Source: an uncultured Bacilli bacterium (lineage in GTDB: Bacteria; Bacillota_I; Bacilli_A; RF39; UBA660). From it: a stretch of 13,122 bases of DNA. Below the pieces are notes generated by a model. It was not told where the DNA came from and did no database searches. It saw only the letters and a list, made by a program, of their open reading frames with translations. Shown here piece after piece: positions 1 to 6,650 of the stretch. The position numbers and the translations under genes were made by a program. Location: positions 1 through 13,122 of the forward strand of contig CANQER010000019.1 in assembly GCA_947595415.1 (NCBI GenBank). Reading direction: 5' to 3'. How positions within the stretch are numbered: the stretch's first letter is position 1; every line of letters starts with the position of its first letter.

Positions 1-1
1 T

Positions 2-427
2 ATTAAAAAAACTCACCATAAAGAAGATGCAGAAGATTTAACTAATAGTGTTTTTCTAGCTATATTTGAATACTTTAGTAAAAATGTCAAAATTGAAAAA
101 GTTGAAAATTTAATATGGAAAATTGCTTATAATTTATGGTGCACTAAAGCTAAAAACTATATCAAAGATAAAAATAATAAATCAATTGATGACAACTTTG
201 AAATTGGTATGGAAGTTGAAATGTTAGATAAAATTATCTATAAAGAAATTATAGATAATCTAGATAATCTATCTTTAACAAGCAATGAAAAATTAGCTTT
301 TAAACTCTACTATTTTAATGACCTTTCAATAAAAGAAATTAGTAAGAAAATGAATACTAAAGAAGCTAATATAAAATACTTTTTATATAGTGCTAGAAAC
401 AAAGTAAAGGAGAGATATTGTGAATAA
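2..427 (+). CDS. ECF-like RNA polymerase sigma factor, 5' end off the window
   Basis: The reading frame is open from base 2 and gives 141 codons to the TAA at 425-427, so the true N-terminus lies outside the window. The first visible residues (HHKEDAEDLTNSVFLAIFEY) match the end of sigma region 2, where a DAEDLTQEVF-like segment is typical. VENLIWKIAYNLWCTKAKNY fits the -10-recognising and DNA-melting helices. The C-terminal part has a region-4 helix-turn-helix: LTSNEKLAFKLYYFNDLSIKEISKKM, then NTKEANIKYFLYSARNKVKE. An internal ATG at 209 would drop region 2 and is not the likely start. The gene overlaps the next one by 8 bp, so the two are translationally coupled. The family is well supported; the promoters it serves are unknown. 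Confidence 0.82.
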   Translation: MKKTHHKEDAEDLTNSVFLAIFEYFSKNVKIEKVENLIWKIAYNLWCTKAKNYIKDKNNKSIDDNFEIGMEVEMLDKIIYKEIIDNLDNLSLTSNEKLAFKLYYFNDLSIKEISKKMNTKEANIKYFLYSARNKVKERYCE

Positions 428-1109
428 GTTAAATTTAGACAAATATTTAAATATTACTAATCAAGAAAAAATAAAAAGAGGATTAGAAAATTATATCCCA
501 TTATATCCTATGTTAAGGGTAGAAAATGATAAGTTATATGTTAGTGTAATGCTTACAGAGGATAAAGAAAACGTTTGGAGTAAAGATGAACATATTAAAG
601 CTAGATATTGGGTTTTAATCGATATTGCTAGTGAGGAAATTGTAGAGTTTAATAAAACAGAAGATAAAGATTTTGTAGTTGGCAAGCTAATACCTAAAAA
701 TACAGATGATAAAGAAAAAGAACTTTCTAAATATACTGTTTTAAAAACCTTACAATATAAAGAATATCTAATCAATGATATAAAAAATGAACAACTACCT
801 TTACAAAAAAAACTATCTTCTATACTTGATAGTGAACTTGAAATAGATGGACAAATAGTAAATATAAATGATTATTTACTATCAGCTTTTGAAGAAGATA
901 TTAAAGAAAAGGTAAATGATTTAGTTGATATTTTAGTTCAGTCAAAATATGGTTCTATTACATTTTATTATGATAAATTACTTGATGGTATAATAAAAGA
1001 ATATAAGAATAATAAAACAATAAATAAAAATAAAATTAAATTCTGTATTGAAATTATGAACAATTATTATGATGGTGTTATAGCTATTGATAATATGTTT
1101 AATATCTAA
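420..1109 (+). CDS. Cytoplasmic protein of unknown function coupled to the sigma factor
   Basis: A 229-residue protein starting at GTG 420, with a strong site AAAGGAGAG at 406-414 inside the end of the sigma gene. The 8-bp overlap makes translational coupling very likely. I do not recognise a family. There is no signal peptide or membrane segment. The N-terminal half (about residues 30-95) looks like alternating beta strands (LYVSVMLTED, ARYWVLIDIASEEIVEF), and the rest is mostly charged helix with an ILDSELEIDG turn. Because it sits directly behind an ECF-like sigma gene, it could be a cytoplasmic anti-sigma or co-regulator. That is inference from position only; it lacks the membrane anchor typical of many anti-sigma factors. 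A terminator begins at its stop codon. Confidence 0.7.
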   Translation: MNKLNLDKYLNITNQEKIKRGLENYIPLYPMLRVENDKLYVSVMLTEDKENVWSKDEHIKARYWVLIDIASEEIVEFNKTEDKDFVVGKLIPKNTDDKEKELSKYTVLKTLQYKEYLINDIKNEQLPLQKKLSSILDSELEIDGQIVNINDYLLSAFEEDIKEKVNDLVDILVQSKYGSITFYYDKLLDGIIKEYKNNKTINKNKIKFCIEIMNNYYDGVIAIDNMFNI

Positions 1110-1136
1110 GTATTCTATTTATTAGAATGCTTTTTT
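1109..1136 (+). terminator. Rho-independent terminator after the sigma operon
   Basis: A 9-bp stem AGTATTCTA (1109-1117) pairs with TAGAATGCT (1123-1131) with one G-T wobble. The loop has 5 nt and the 3' arm runs into six T at 1131-1136. It overlaps the last base of the upstream stop codon and closes the sigma unit. Confidence 0.8.
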
Positions 1137-1165
1137 AATATTTAAAATTTATAATTATTATTAAA

Positions 1166-1194
1166 TAGACATATTATTTAATAAGTGGTATAAT
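1166..1194 (+). promoter_or_regulatory. Vegetative promoter of the membrane protein gene
   Basis: TAGACA (1166-1171) and TATAAT (1189-1194) are separated by 17 bp. The expected start of transcription is near 1201, just upstream of the ribosome site AAAGGAGTG (1202-1210). The 5' untranslated region would therefore be very short. Confidence 0.7.
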
Positions 1195-1215
1195 TAGCAT
1201 GAAAGGAGTGATAGG

Positions 1216-2598
1216 GTGGATAGTGAAAACAATGTGACTAATAATGAAACAAAAGATACTACTATAGTAGAAAGAAAACCAAAAGGTAGTAAGAAAGGAT
1301 TTCTTGTAGGTGTTATTTGTATATTAGTTATATTAGTTGTTGTATTTGGGATATTTGTATTTATAAATTCAAGACCAAAAAATCTATTTGAAAAAGGTAT
1401 TAATCAACTAACAAATTCTCTTACTTTCGTGAACGATGAAAAAATAGATATTGATACAACTAAAGGAGTAACTAATAATGGTAGTGTAAGTTTTAATGTA
1501 AGTTCTAAAATGCTTACTAAAGATATGCTAGGTGACCAATATGAAGCAATCAAACAAATTGTAGATGTCCTTAATAAACTACAAATCAAATATGATATTA
1601 AGTATCTAGATGGTAAGTTTTATTTGTCATTAACTCCAAGTGTTGATAATAAAGACGCTATGAGTTTAAATTATTATCTAAATGGTAAAAACCAATATGT
1701 ATTTTTAGATCAAATATTTGATAAATATATCGAATTAGATGAACTAAAATCAACGAATGACAACTTAAAACCAGATGATGTAGATTACTTATATGATGTA
1801 GTTAAAAGTAGTTTTATAAACAACATGACAGATGAATATGTAAGTAAAACTAAAAGTAAAATAACTATTGATGAAAAAGAAATTAATGTTAAAAAAACTA
1901 CATTTAAAGCTGATACTAAACAATTAGTAAGTTTTATGAACAATGTTTTAAATGACATTAAAAAAGATAAACGTGCTAATGAAATTATAACATCTTTCTA
2001 TAGTGACTTTGCTAAACTAGAAGTTAAAGAAGATGATATCGATGCTAAAGAATTTAGTTATAGTGTTTATAGTAAAGGTTTAATGAACGATGTAGTAGCT
2101 TCTGATTTGGTTGTTAGTTCTGATGAAGCTGTTAAACTAAGTTTTGTTGAAGGTAGTAAATCAGTTATGAGTTTATATACTGATGATAAACTACAATCTA
2201 GCCTAAATATTGTTAAAGAAAAAAATAATACTAAACTAGAAATATTTGATAGTAGTAATAAGAGTTTAGGAACTATCGATATTAAACAAGATGACAGTAA
2301 AATAACTGCTACTTGTAACTTAAATATCGAAGGGGCTAAATTTGATATGACAGTTAGTACTGATACTAAGAAAGTAGAAAATCATAAGTATAGTACTAAA
2401 GGAAGTATCAAAGCATCTCTTAGCTTTGGTGGTGTAGCTATTGGTGATATTACAATTAACTTAGATGATAATACTAGCCAAGGTGCTACTATGGATATTG
2501 ATACTAGTAATTCAGTTAAATACGACAAATTAACTGATGAAGAACTTAATACTATACAAAATAAATTGATGGAAGCAATTGTAAAAATATTAAGTTAA
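1216..2598 (+). CDS. Single-pass membrane protein with large extracytoplasmic domain, function unknown
   Basis: A 460-residue protein starting at GTG 1216, chosen because AAAGGAGTG ends 5 nt upstream. About 27 polar residues with a KPKGSKKG positive patch precede one strongly hydrophobic helix (about residues 29-50, VGVICILVILVVVFGIFVFI). The remaining ~410 residues would lie outside the cell. That domain is rich in Asp, Lys, Ser, Thr and Asn and looks beta-rich, with repeated strand patterns such as SLGTIDIKQDDSKITATCNL. It ends in a small helix (LTDEELNTIQNKLMEAIVKI). It resembles exported beta-sheet proteins of gut Bacillota, but I cannot name a family with confidence. It lies next to a sigma-factor operon but has its own promoter, so a role in that signalling pathway is only a possibility. 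Confidence 0.75.
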   Translation: MDSENNVTNNETKDTTIVERKPKGSKKGFLVGVICILVILVVVFGIFVFINSRPKNLFEKGINQLTNSLTFVNDEKIDIDTTKGVTNNGSVSFNVSSKMLTKDMLGDQYEAIKQIVDVLNKLQIKYDIKYLDGKFYLSLTPSVDNKDAMSLNYYLNGKNQYVFLDQIFDKYIELDELKSTNDNLKPDDVDYLYDVVKSSFINNMTDEYVSKTKSKITIDEKEINVKKTTFKADTKQLVSFMNNVLNDIKKDKRANEIITSFYSDFAKLEVKEDDIDAKEFSYSVYSKGLMNDVVASDLVVSSDEAVKLSFVEGSKSVMSLYTDDKLQSSLNIVKEKNNTKLEIFDSSNKSLGTIDIKQDDSKITATCNLNIEGAKFDMTVSTDTKKVENHKYSTKGSIKASLSFGGVAIGDITINLDDNTSQGATMDIDTSNSVKYDKLTDEELNTIQNKLMEAIVKILS

Positions 2599-2637
2599 TT
2601 AGCTTTGTATATGTTAACGAACGAATAGTTTATAGAT

Positions 2638-2668
2638 AAACTGGTAAATTAAATTTTACCAGTTTTAC
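2638..2668 (+). terminator. Rho-independent terminator
   Basis: Arms AAACTGGTAAA (2638-2648) and TTTACCAGTTT (2655-2665) form a perfect 11-bp stem with a 6-nt loop. Only a short T tract (2663-2666) follows. It is placed 40 bp after the membrane protein gene. Confidence 0.7.
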
Positions 2669-2677
2669 TATATAACA

Positions 2678-2706
2678 TTTTCAAAATCTATATTTTGTGA
2701 TAAAAT
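2678..2706 (+). promoter_or_regulatory. Putative promoter of the gpmI operon
   Basis: TTTTCA (2678-2683), a 17-bp spacer and TAAAAT (2701-2706). TG at 2698-2699 forms an extended -10. Transcription would start near 2713, giving a leader of about 77 nt before gpmI. Confidence 0.5.
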
Positions 2707-2733
2707 AAACTAGGAGAAGATGAAATATTATAG

Positions 2734-2789
2734 AAAGGAGAATCTAAATAGTGATTAATAAAATTACTAATTAGATTATACGTGATTAG
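2734..2789 (+). promoter_or_regulatory. Structured gpmI leader: displaced ribosome site, minigene and hairpin
   Basis: A strong ribosome site AAAGGAG (2734-2740) lies 49 nt from the gpmI ATG at 2790. Immediately upstream of that ATG there is no purine-rich site. Directly after the ribosome site a two-part hairpin can form. AATCTAA (2741-2747) pairs with TTAGATT (2771-2777). Inside it, AGTGATT (2750-2756) pairs with AATTACT (2762-2768), around an AATAA loop. A seven-codon minigene GTG...TAG (2751-2774) lies in the hairpin, in the same frame as gpmI, and a second in-frame TAG (2787-2789) abuts the ATG. Either the hairpin brings the ribosome site to within 12 nt of the ATG, or ribosomes translate the minigene and re-initiate. 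Confidence 0.5.
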
Positions 2790-4286
2790 ATGAAACCATT
2801 ATTATTATGTATATTAGATGGTGTTGGGATGAGAAAGGAAATTCATGGTAATGCTTTTCTTCAAGCCTCTACTCCTAATTTTGATGAGTTATGGAATAAA
2901 TACCCTCATAGTCTTTTAGAAGCTAGTGGTAGTTTAGTTGGTCTACCTGAAGGACAAATGGGTAATAGTGAAGTAGGTCATATGAATATAGGAGCAGGAA
3001 GAATTGTCTACCAACCCTTAGAACTAATAAACAACAAAATCAAAAATAAAGAGTTTTTTCAAAATGAAAATATTTTAGAAGTTTTTAATCATGTCAAAAA
3101 TAATAAGAGTACTCTTCATGTTTTTGGTCTTTTAAGTGATGGAGGTATTCATAGTCATATCAATCAATTACTAGCTTTAATTGATATGATAAAAGATAAT
3201 AATATAAATAAAGTTTACTATCATATATTTACTGATGGAAGAGATACATTACCTAATTCATCATTAAAATATTTTGATATTCTTCAAAACAAAATAAACG
3301 AAGTAGGTTTTGGAAAAATAGCTACTATATCTGGTAGATATTACGCTATGGATCGTGACAATAGATGGCAACGTATTAAAAAAGCTTATGACGCTATTTG
3401 TAATAATATAGGTAATCATTATAGTAACTATAAAGAAGCTATAGAAGATAACTATAAAAATAACATTACTGATGAATTTATAGTTCCTTCAATAATCGAT
3501 GAATCTGGTATGGTAAATGAAAATGATGGATTGATTGTTTTTAACTTTAGACCTGATCGTTTAAGGGAATTGTTTCAAGTTTTTACTAATCCTAATTTTA
3601 AGGAATTTGAAAGAGATTTTATTCCTAATTTAAAACTTACTACCTTTTTTCCTGTTAGTGAAGAAGTAATATCAAAACCAGCTTTTAGATATGACACGTT
3701 AGAAAATACATTTGGTGAATATATTAAAAAAAAGGGTTTGAACCAACTACGAATAGCTGAAACTGAAAAGTATGCTCATGTTACATATTATTTTAATGGA
3801 GGTTTAGGAGAAAAAATCGACTGTGATAGTATTTTAATCCCTTCTCCTAAAGTAGCTACCTATGATTTAAAACCAGAAATGAGTGCTTACCTTATTACTG
3901 ATACTCTTTTAGAAAAAATGGCTTCATATGATGTTATTATATTAAATTATGCGAATGGGGATATGGTAGGTCATACTGGTAACATGGAAGCTAGTATTAA
4001 AGCTGTCGAAGTATTAGATGAATGTTTAGGAAAAATATACAATAAAATTAAATCTTTAGATGGAATTTTAATTGTAACTGCTGATCATGGTAACTGTGAT
4101 TATATGTTAGATGATAATGACAATGTCATAACTAGCCATTCGACTAGTAAAGTTCCTTTCATTGTTTGTAAGGAAAACTATAAATTAAAAGATGGAAAAC
4201 TAGCTGATATAGCTCCTACAATGCTTAAACTTTTAAATTTAGAAGTACCTAAAGAAATGACTGGTGACATATTAATCGAAGAGTAA
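2790..4286 (+). CDS. gpmI: 2,3-bisphosphoglycerate-independent phosphoglycerate mutase
   Basis: Interconverts 3- and 2-phosphoglycerate in glycolysis and gluconeogenesis using two Mn ions; cytoplasmic. The 498 residues are close to the family's usual ~510. The N-terminus MKPLLLCILDGVG is canonical and fixes the start at ATG 2790. Asp10 is the first metal ligand and Ser60 in GQMGNSEVGH is the phosphoserine nucleophile. Substrate-site segments are TDGRDT (148-153), SGRYYAMDRDNRW (181-193) and FRPDR (253-257). AETEKYAHVTYYFNGG spans 323-338. The remaining metal ligands lie in NGDMVGHTGN (Asp391, His395), TADHGN (Asp432, His433) and SHS (His450). All expected catalytic residues are present. It is the first gene of a tight cluster with three envelope genes, and not of the usual gap-pgk-tpi-gpmI-eno set. 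Confidence 0.97.
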   Translation: MKPLLLCILDGVGMRKEIHGNAFLQASTPNFDELWNKYPHSLLEASGSLVGLPEGQMGNSEVGHMNIGAGRIVYQPLELINNKIKNKEFFQNENILEVFNHVKNNKSTLHVFGLLSDGGIHSHINQLLALIDMIKDNNINKVYYHIFTDGRDTLPNSSLKYFDILQNKINEVGFGKIATISGRYYAMDRDNRWQRIKKAYDAICNNIGNHYSNYKEAIEDNYKNNITDEFIVPSIIDESGMVNENDGLIVFNFRPDRLRELFQVFTNPNFKEFERDFIPNLKLTTFFPVSEEVISKPAFRYDTLENTFGEYIKKKGLNQLRIAETEKYAHVTYYFNGGLGEKIDCDSILIPSPKVATYDLKPEMSAYLITDTLLEKMASYDVIILNYANGDMVGHTGNMEASIKAVEVLDECLGKIYNKIKSLDGILIVTADHGNCDYMLDDNDNVITSHSTSKVPFIVCKENYKLKDGKLADIAPTMLKLLNLEVPKEMTGDILIEE

Positions 4287-4327
4287 AAAAAAGTATTGTT
4301 TTTATAGCTGTTAGTTGTGTTTTTCTT

Positions 4328-5602
4328 TTGTCTTTGGTAGGTATTTATACCTATCGTTTAGTTCATTATTATCGTATAGAAAATCCTAAACAAGTCGAAA
4401 AATTATCTTTAGATAAACAAATAACTTTAGAAAAAAATATAACTACTAAAGATGATGGACTATATCATATTGATGATAAATATGTGTTTAAAGGAAATGA
4501 TGTTGATAACTACTTAGAGTTTTCTGGAATATTGTGGCGAATTTTGTCTATTAATAATGGACAAATCAAACTAATTAGTAATGATAATCTGTCTTCTTTA
4601 GTTTGGGGATATAAAACAGATGATTTTACCAAATCTTATATCTATAATTGGTTAAATAAAAATGGTAAAAATACAGGTATTTTAGAAAGTGTTTTAAATA
4701 AAGAATATCTAGTTTCAGATAGTTATTGTATAGATAGTATTAAAAAAGATATTAAATGTGAAAATAAAAAAAATATGTTAATTGGTCTACTTTCTCTTGA
4801 AGAGTATGAAGAAGCTAAAGGAAGTAATAGTTATCTAAATAATCAAACTAATTTTTATACTATAAATAGTAGTACAGACAATAAAGTTTGGTATATTGAT
4901 GATAAAGGTATGCTTAATAATAATTCTGTTAATAATGGGGTTTATCAAACTTTAGGGATAAGACCTACTATTACTTTGAAAAGTGGTTTAAAACTAATAA
5001 GTGGTAATGGTAAAAAACAAACTCCTTATAAAGTAGAAGATGTTAACGTAAAAACTTTAAAGGATGTGTTTGTTGGATCATATATTAATTATAGTGGTTA
5101 TACTTTTAAAGCTATGAGTAAGGATAGTAAAAGGTTAAAAGTGGTAATGAGTGATGTAATTCCTAAAAAGGAAATGAGTTATTCAAACTATGATGTTAAT
5201 TATGATCCTGTAAGTTATGATAATATTGGTTATTATTTGAATAATGATTTTTATAATAGTTTAAAAAATAAGGATTATTTAGTAAAAGGTGTTTGGTATA
5301 CTGGTAGTTATAATTCAGATAGTAAATATGATTATAAAAATGTTTATAAAAGTAAAGTATCTAGTTATATTGGCTTGTTACATGTAGGTGATTTATTTAT
5401 AAATGAAAGTGATAACTACTTTACTTTAACGCCATTTAATGATTTTGAACAAACAGTATATACAATCAAAGAAAATGGTACTATTTTTGCAGATCTTATC
5501 ACAAGTAGTAAAAATATAAGACCAAGTTTATATTTAGATATTAATTTGAAGGTTTTAGAAGGTAATGGGACTATTTCTAGTCCATACAAAATAGGTAGGT
5601 GA
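4328..5602 (+). CDS. Membrane-anchored extracytoplasmic protein with duplicated domain; start uncertain
   Basis: The listed TTG start (4328) gives 424 residues but cuts a hydrophobic helix in half and has no ribosome site. The frame stays open upstream to a TGA at 4265. Translating it adds basic residues (RRVKK) and IVFIAVSCVFLLSL, which completes a signal anchor, yet no ATG, GTG or TTG occurs there. The real start may be a rare codon such as ATT 4295, coupled to the gpmI stop at 4284-4286. The exported part holds two related units of about 180 residues (about 52-236 and 247-423). Each ends in a matching signature: IRPTITLK then GNGKKQTPYKV, and IRPSLYLD then GNGTISSPYKI. This resembles the DUF6273-like modules of Bacillota exported proteins, a family call made from memory. 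Function unknown. It is followed 5 bp later by the glycosidase gene. Confidence 0.7.
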   Translation: MSLVGIYTYRLVHYYRIENPKQVEKLSLDKQITLEKNITTKDDGLYHIDDKYVFKGNDVDNYLEFSGILWRILSINNGQIKLISNDNLSSLVWGYKTDDFTKSYIYNWLNKNGKNTGILESVLNKEYLVSDSYCIDSIKKDIKCENKKNMLIGLLSLEEYEEAKGSNSYLNNQTNFYTINSSTDNKVWYIDDKGMLNNNSVNNGVYQTLGIRPTITLKSGLKLISGNGKKQTPYKVEDVNVKTLKDVFVGSYINYSGYTFKAMSKDSKRLKVVMSDVIPKKEMSYSNYDVNYDPVSYDNIGYYLNNDFYNSLKNKDYLVKGVWYTGSYNSDSKYDYKNVYKSKVSSYIGLLHVGDLFINESDNYFTLTPFNDFEQTVYTIKENGTIFADLITSSKNIRPSLYLDINLKVLEGNGTISSPYKIGR

Positions 5603-5607
5603 TTTAA

Positions 5608-6621
5608 GTGAAAAAAAAGTGGCCTAAAAAAACTTTTATAACTTTTATTGTTTTAGATACTCTTGCTTTTATAGGTCTTTTTCTAACTTATGGTCCTATT
5701 AGTTACTTTAGAAATCTTTTAGTAACTACAGCGATGTCAACTATGAATCACAAATATTTAGCTCATATATTTTATTCTGATAAAACAATTGAAAATGTTT
5801 TAAGTAAAAACTATATTAAAGAAGCAGATGAAGATACTAATGCAGATGATATTGTGTTTAATAACGATACTCCTTTGACCTATGAATCAGTATATGAAGA
5901 ACAAATATTAAAACGTGATAAAAACGATTTATATAAAATCATTCCTTTAAGTGGTAATGGTTATAAAGGTAATATGGTAGTTATATATGATCCATCTAGA
6001 GTTAGTTTAGCTTCGTCTAAATACTTGGGTAGTCAAGGACAACTGTTAGTAGATATAGCTAAAGAAAATAACGCTAAAGTAGCTATTAATGCAAGTGGAT
6101 TTGTGGATAAAAATGAAGTTGGTAATGGAGGCGATCCTACAGGAGTTGTTATCCAAGATGGTAAGTTACTATGGAATGGACACCCTAATAATTGGGGGGG
6201 AGGAATTGCTGGATTTAATAAGGATAATGTTTTAGTTTTAACTCGTAAAAGCGCTAGTGAAGCAATAGCTGATGGTATGCGTGATGGGGTACAATTTGGT
6301 CCTTTCTTAATTGTCAATGGTAAAGCTTCATACATAAGTGGTAATGGAGGATATGGGATTGCGCCAAGAACTGTTTTAGCTCAAAGAAAAGATGGAATTG
6401 TTTTGTTTATTATAATTGATGGACGTCAACCTGGTTATAGTATTGGTATTGATATGGTTGAGATGACGAAGATTTTACTTCGCTATAAAGCTCATAATGC
6501 AACTAATTTAGATGGAGGAGCTTCTTCTACTTTAGCTATTGATGGTAAGCTTTATAATAGACCATGTGGTTATGGTGAGACAGGTGAACGTTGGTTACCT
6601 AATGCATGGATAGTAAAATAA
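5608..6621 (+). CDS. Phosphodiester glycosidase (NAGPA) family protein, membrane-anchored
   Basis: A 337-residue protein starting at GTG 5608, behind AGGTAGGTG (5593-5601), which overlaps the upstream stop. After a KKKWPKK patch there is one hydrophobic helix (about residues 9-28), so the enzyme domain should face outside. The phosphodiester glycosidase domain (PF09992 type) fills about residues 110-337. Conserved parts seen are AINASGF (159-165), GVQFGPFLIVNG (227-238), APRT (252-255), IIDGRQPGYSIG (269-280) and TNLDGGASSTLAIDG (299-313). The family includes the enzyme that uncovers mannose-6-phosphate by removing N-acetylglucosamine; bacterial members are linked to exopolysaccharide or wall glycan phosphodiesters. 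The exact substrate is unknown. Neighbouring envelope genes support a cell-surface carbohydrate role. A G7 run lies at 6194-6200 inside the gene. Confidence 0.88.
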   Translation: MKKKWPKKTFITFIVLDTLAFIGLFLTYGPISYFRNLLVTTAMSTMNHKYLAHIFYSDKTIENVLSKNYIKEADEDTNADDIVFNNDTPLTYESVYEEQILKRDKNDLYKIIPLSGNGYKGNMVVIYDPSRVSLASSKYLGSQGQLLVDIAKENNAKVAINASGFVDKNEVGNGGDPTGVVIQDGKLLWNGHPNNWGGGIAGFNKDNVLVLTRKSASEAIADGMRDGVQFGPFLIVNGKASYISGNGGYGIAPRTVLAQRKDGIVLFIIIDGRQPGYSIGIDMVEMTKILLRYKAHNATNLDGGASSTLAIDGKLYNRPCGYGETGERWLPNAWIVK

Positions 6622-6650
6622 AAAATGGTTATAATAAAAAAGGTGATAAA

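Noticed and set aside
491..775. Minus-strand open frame of 94 codons inside the protein after the sigma gene
   Set aside because: It is the shadow of a well-supported plus-strand gene with a ribosome site, has no ribosome site of its own, and its product is a low-complexity Ser/Leu string.
1404..1589. Minus-strand open frame of 61 codons inside the membrane protein gene
   Set aside because: Antisense shadow; no promoter, ribosome site or recognisable product.
6033..6335. Minus-strand open frame of 100 codons inside the glycosidase gene
   Set aside because: Antisense to a clearly conserved NAGPA domain; proline/leucine-rich product of no known type and no start signals.
6606..6650. Earlier ATG for the polysaccharide deacetylase
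   Set aside because: It overlaps the upstream gene, lacks a ribosome site and adds charged residues before the signal anchor; ATG 6651 has AAAGGTGAT at good spacing.
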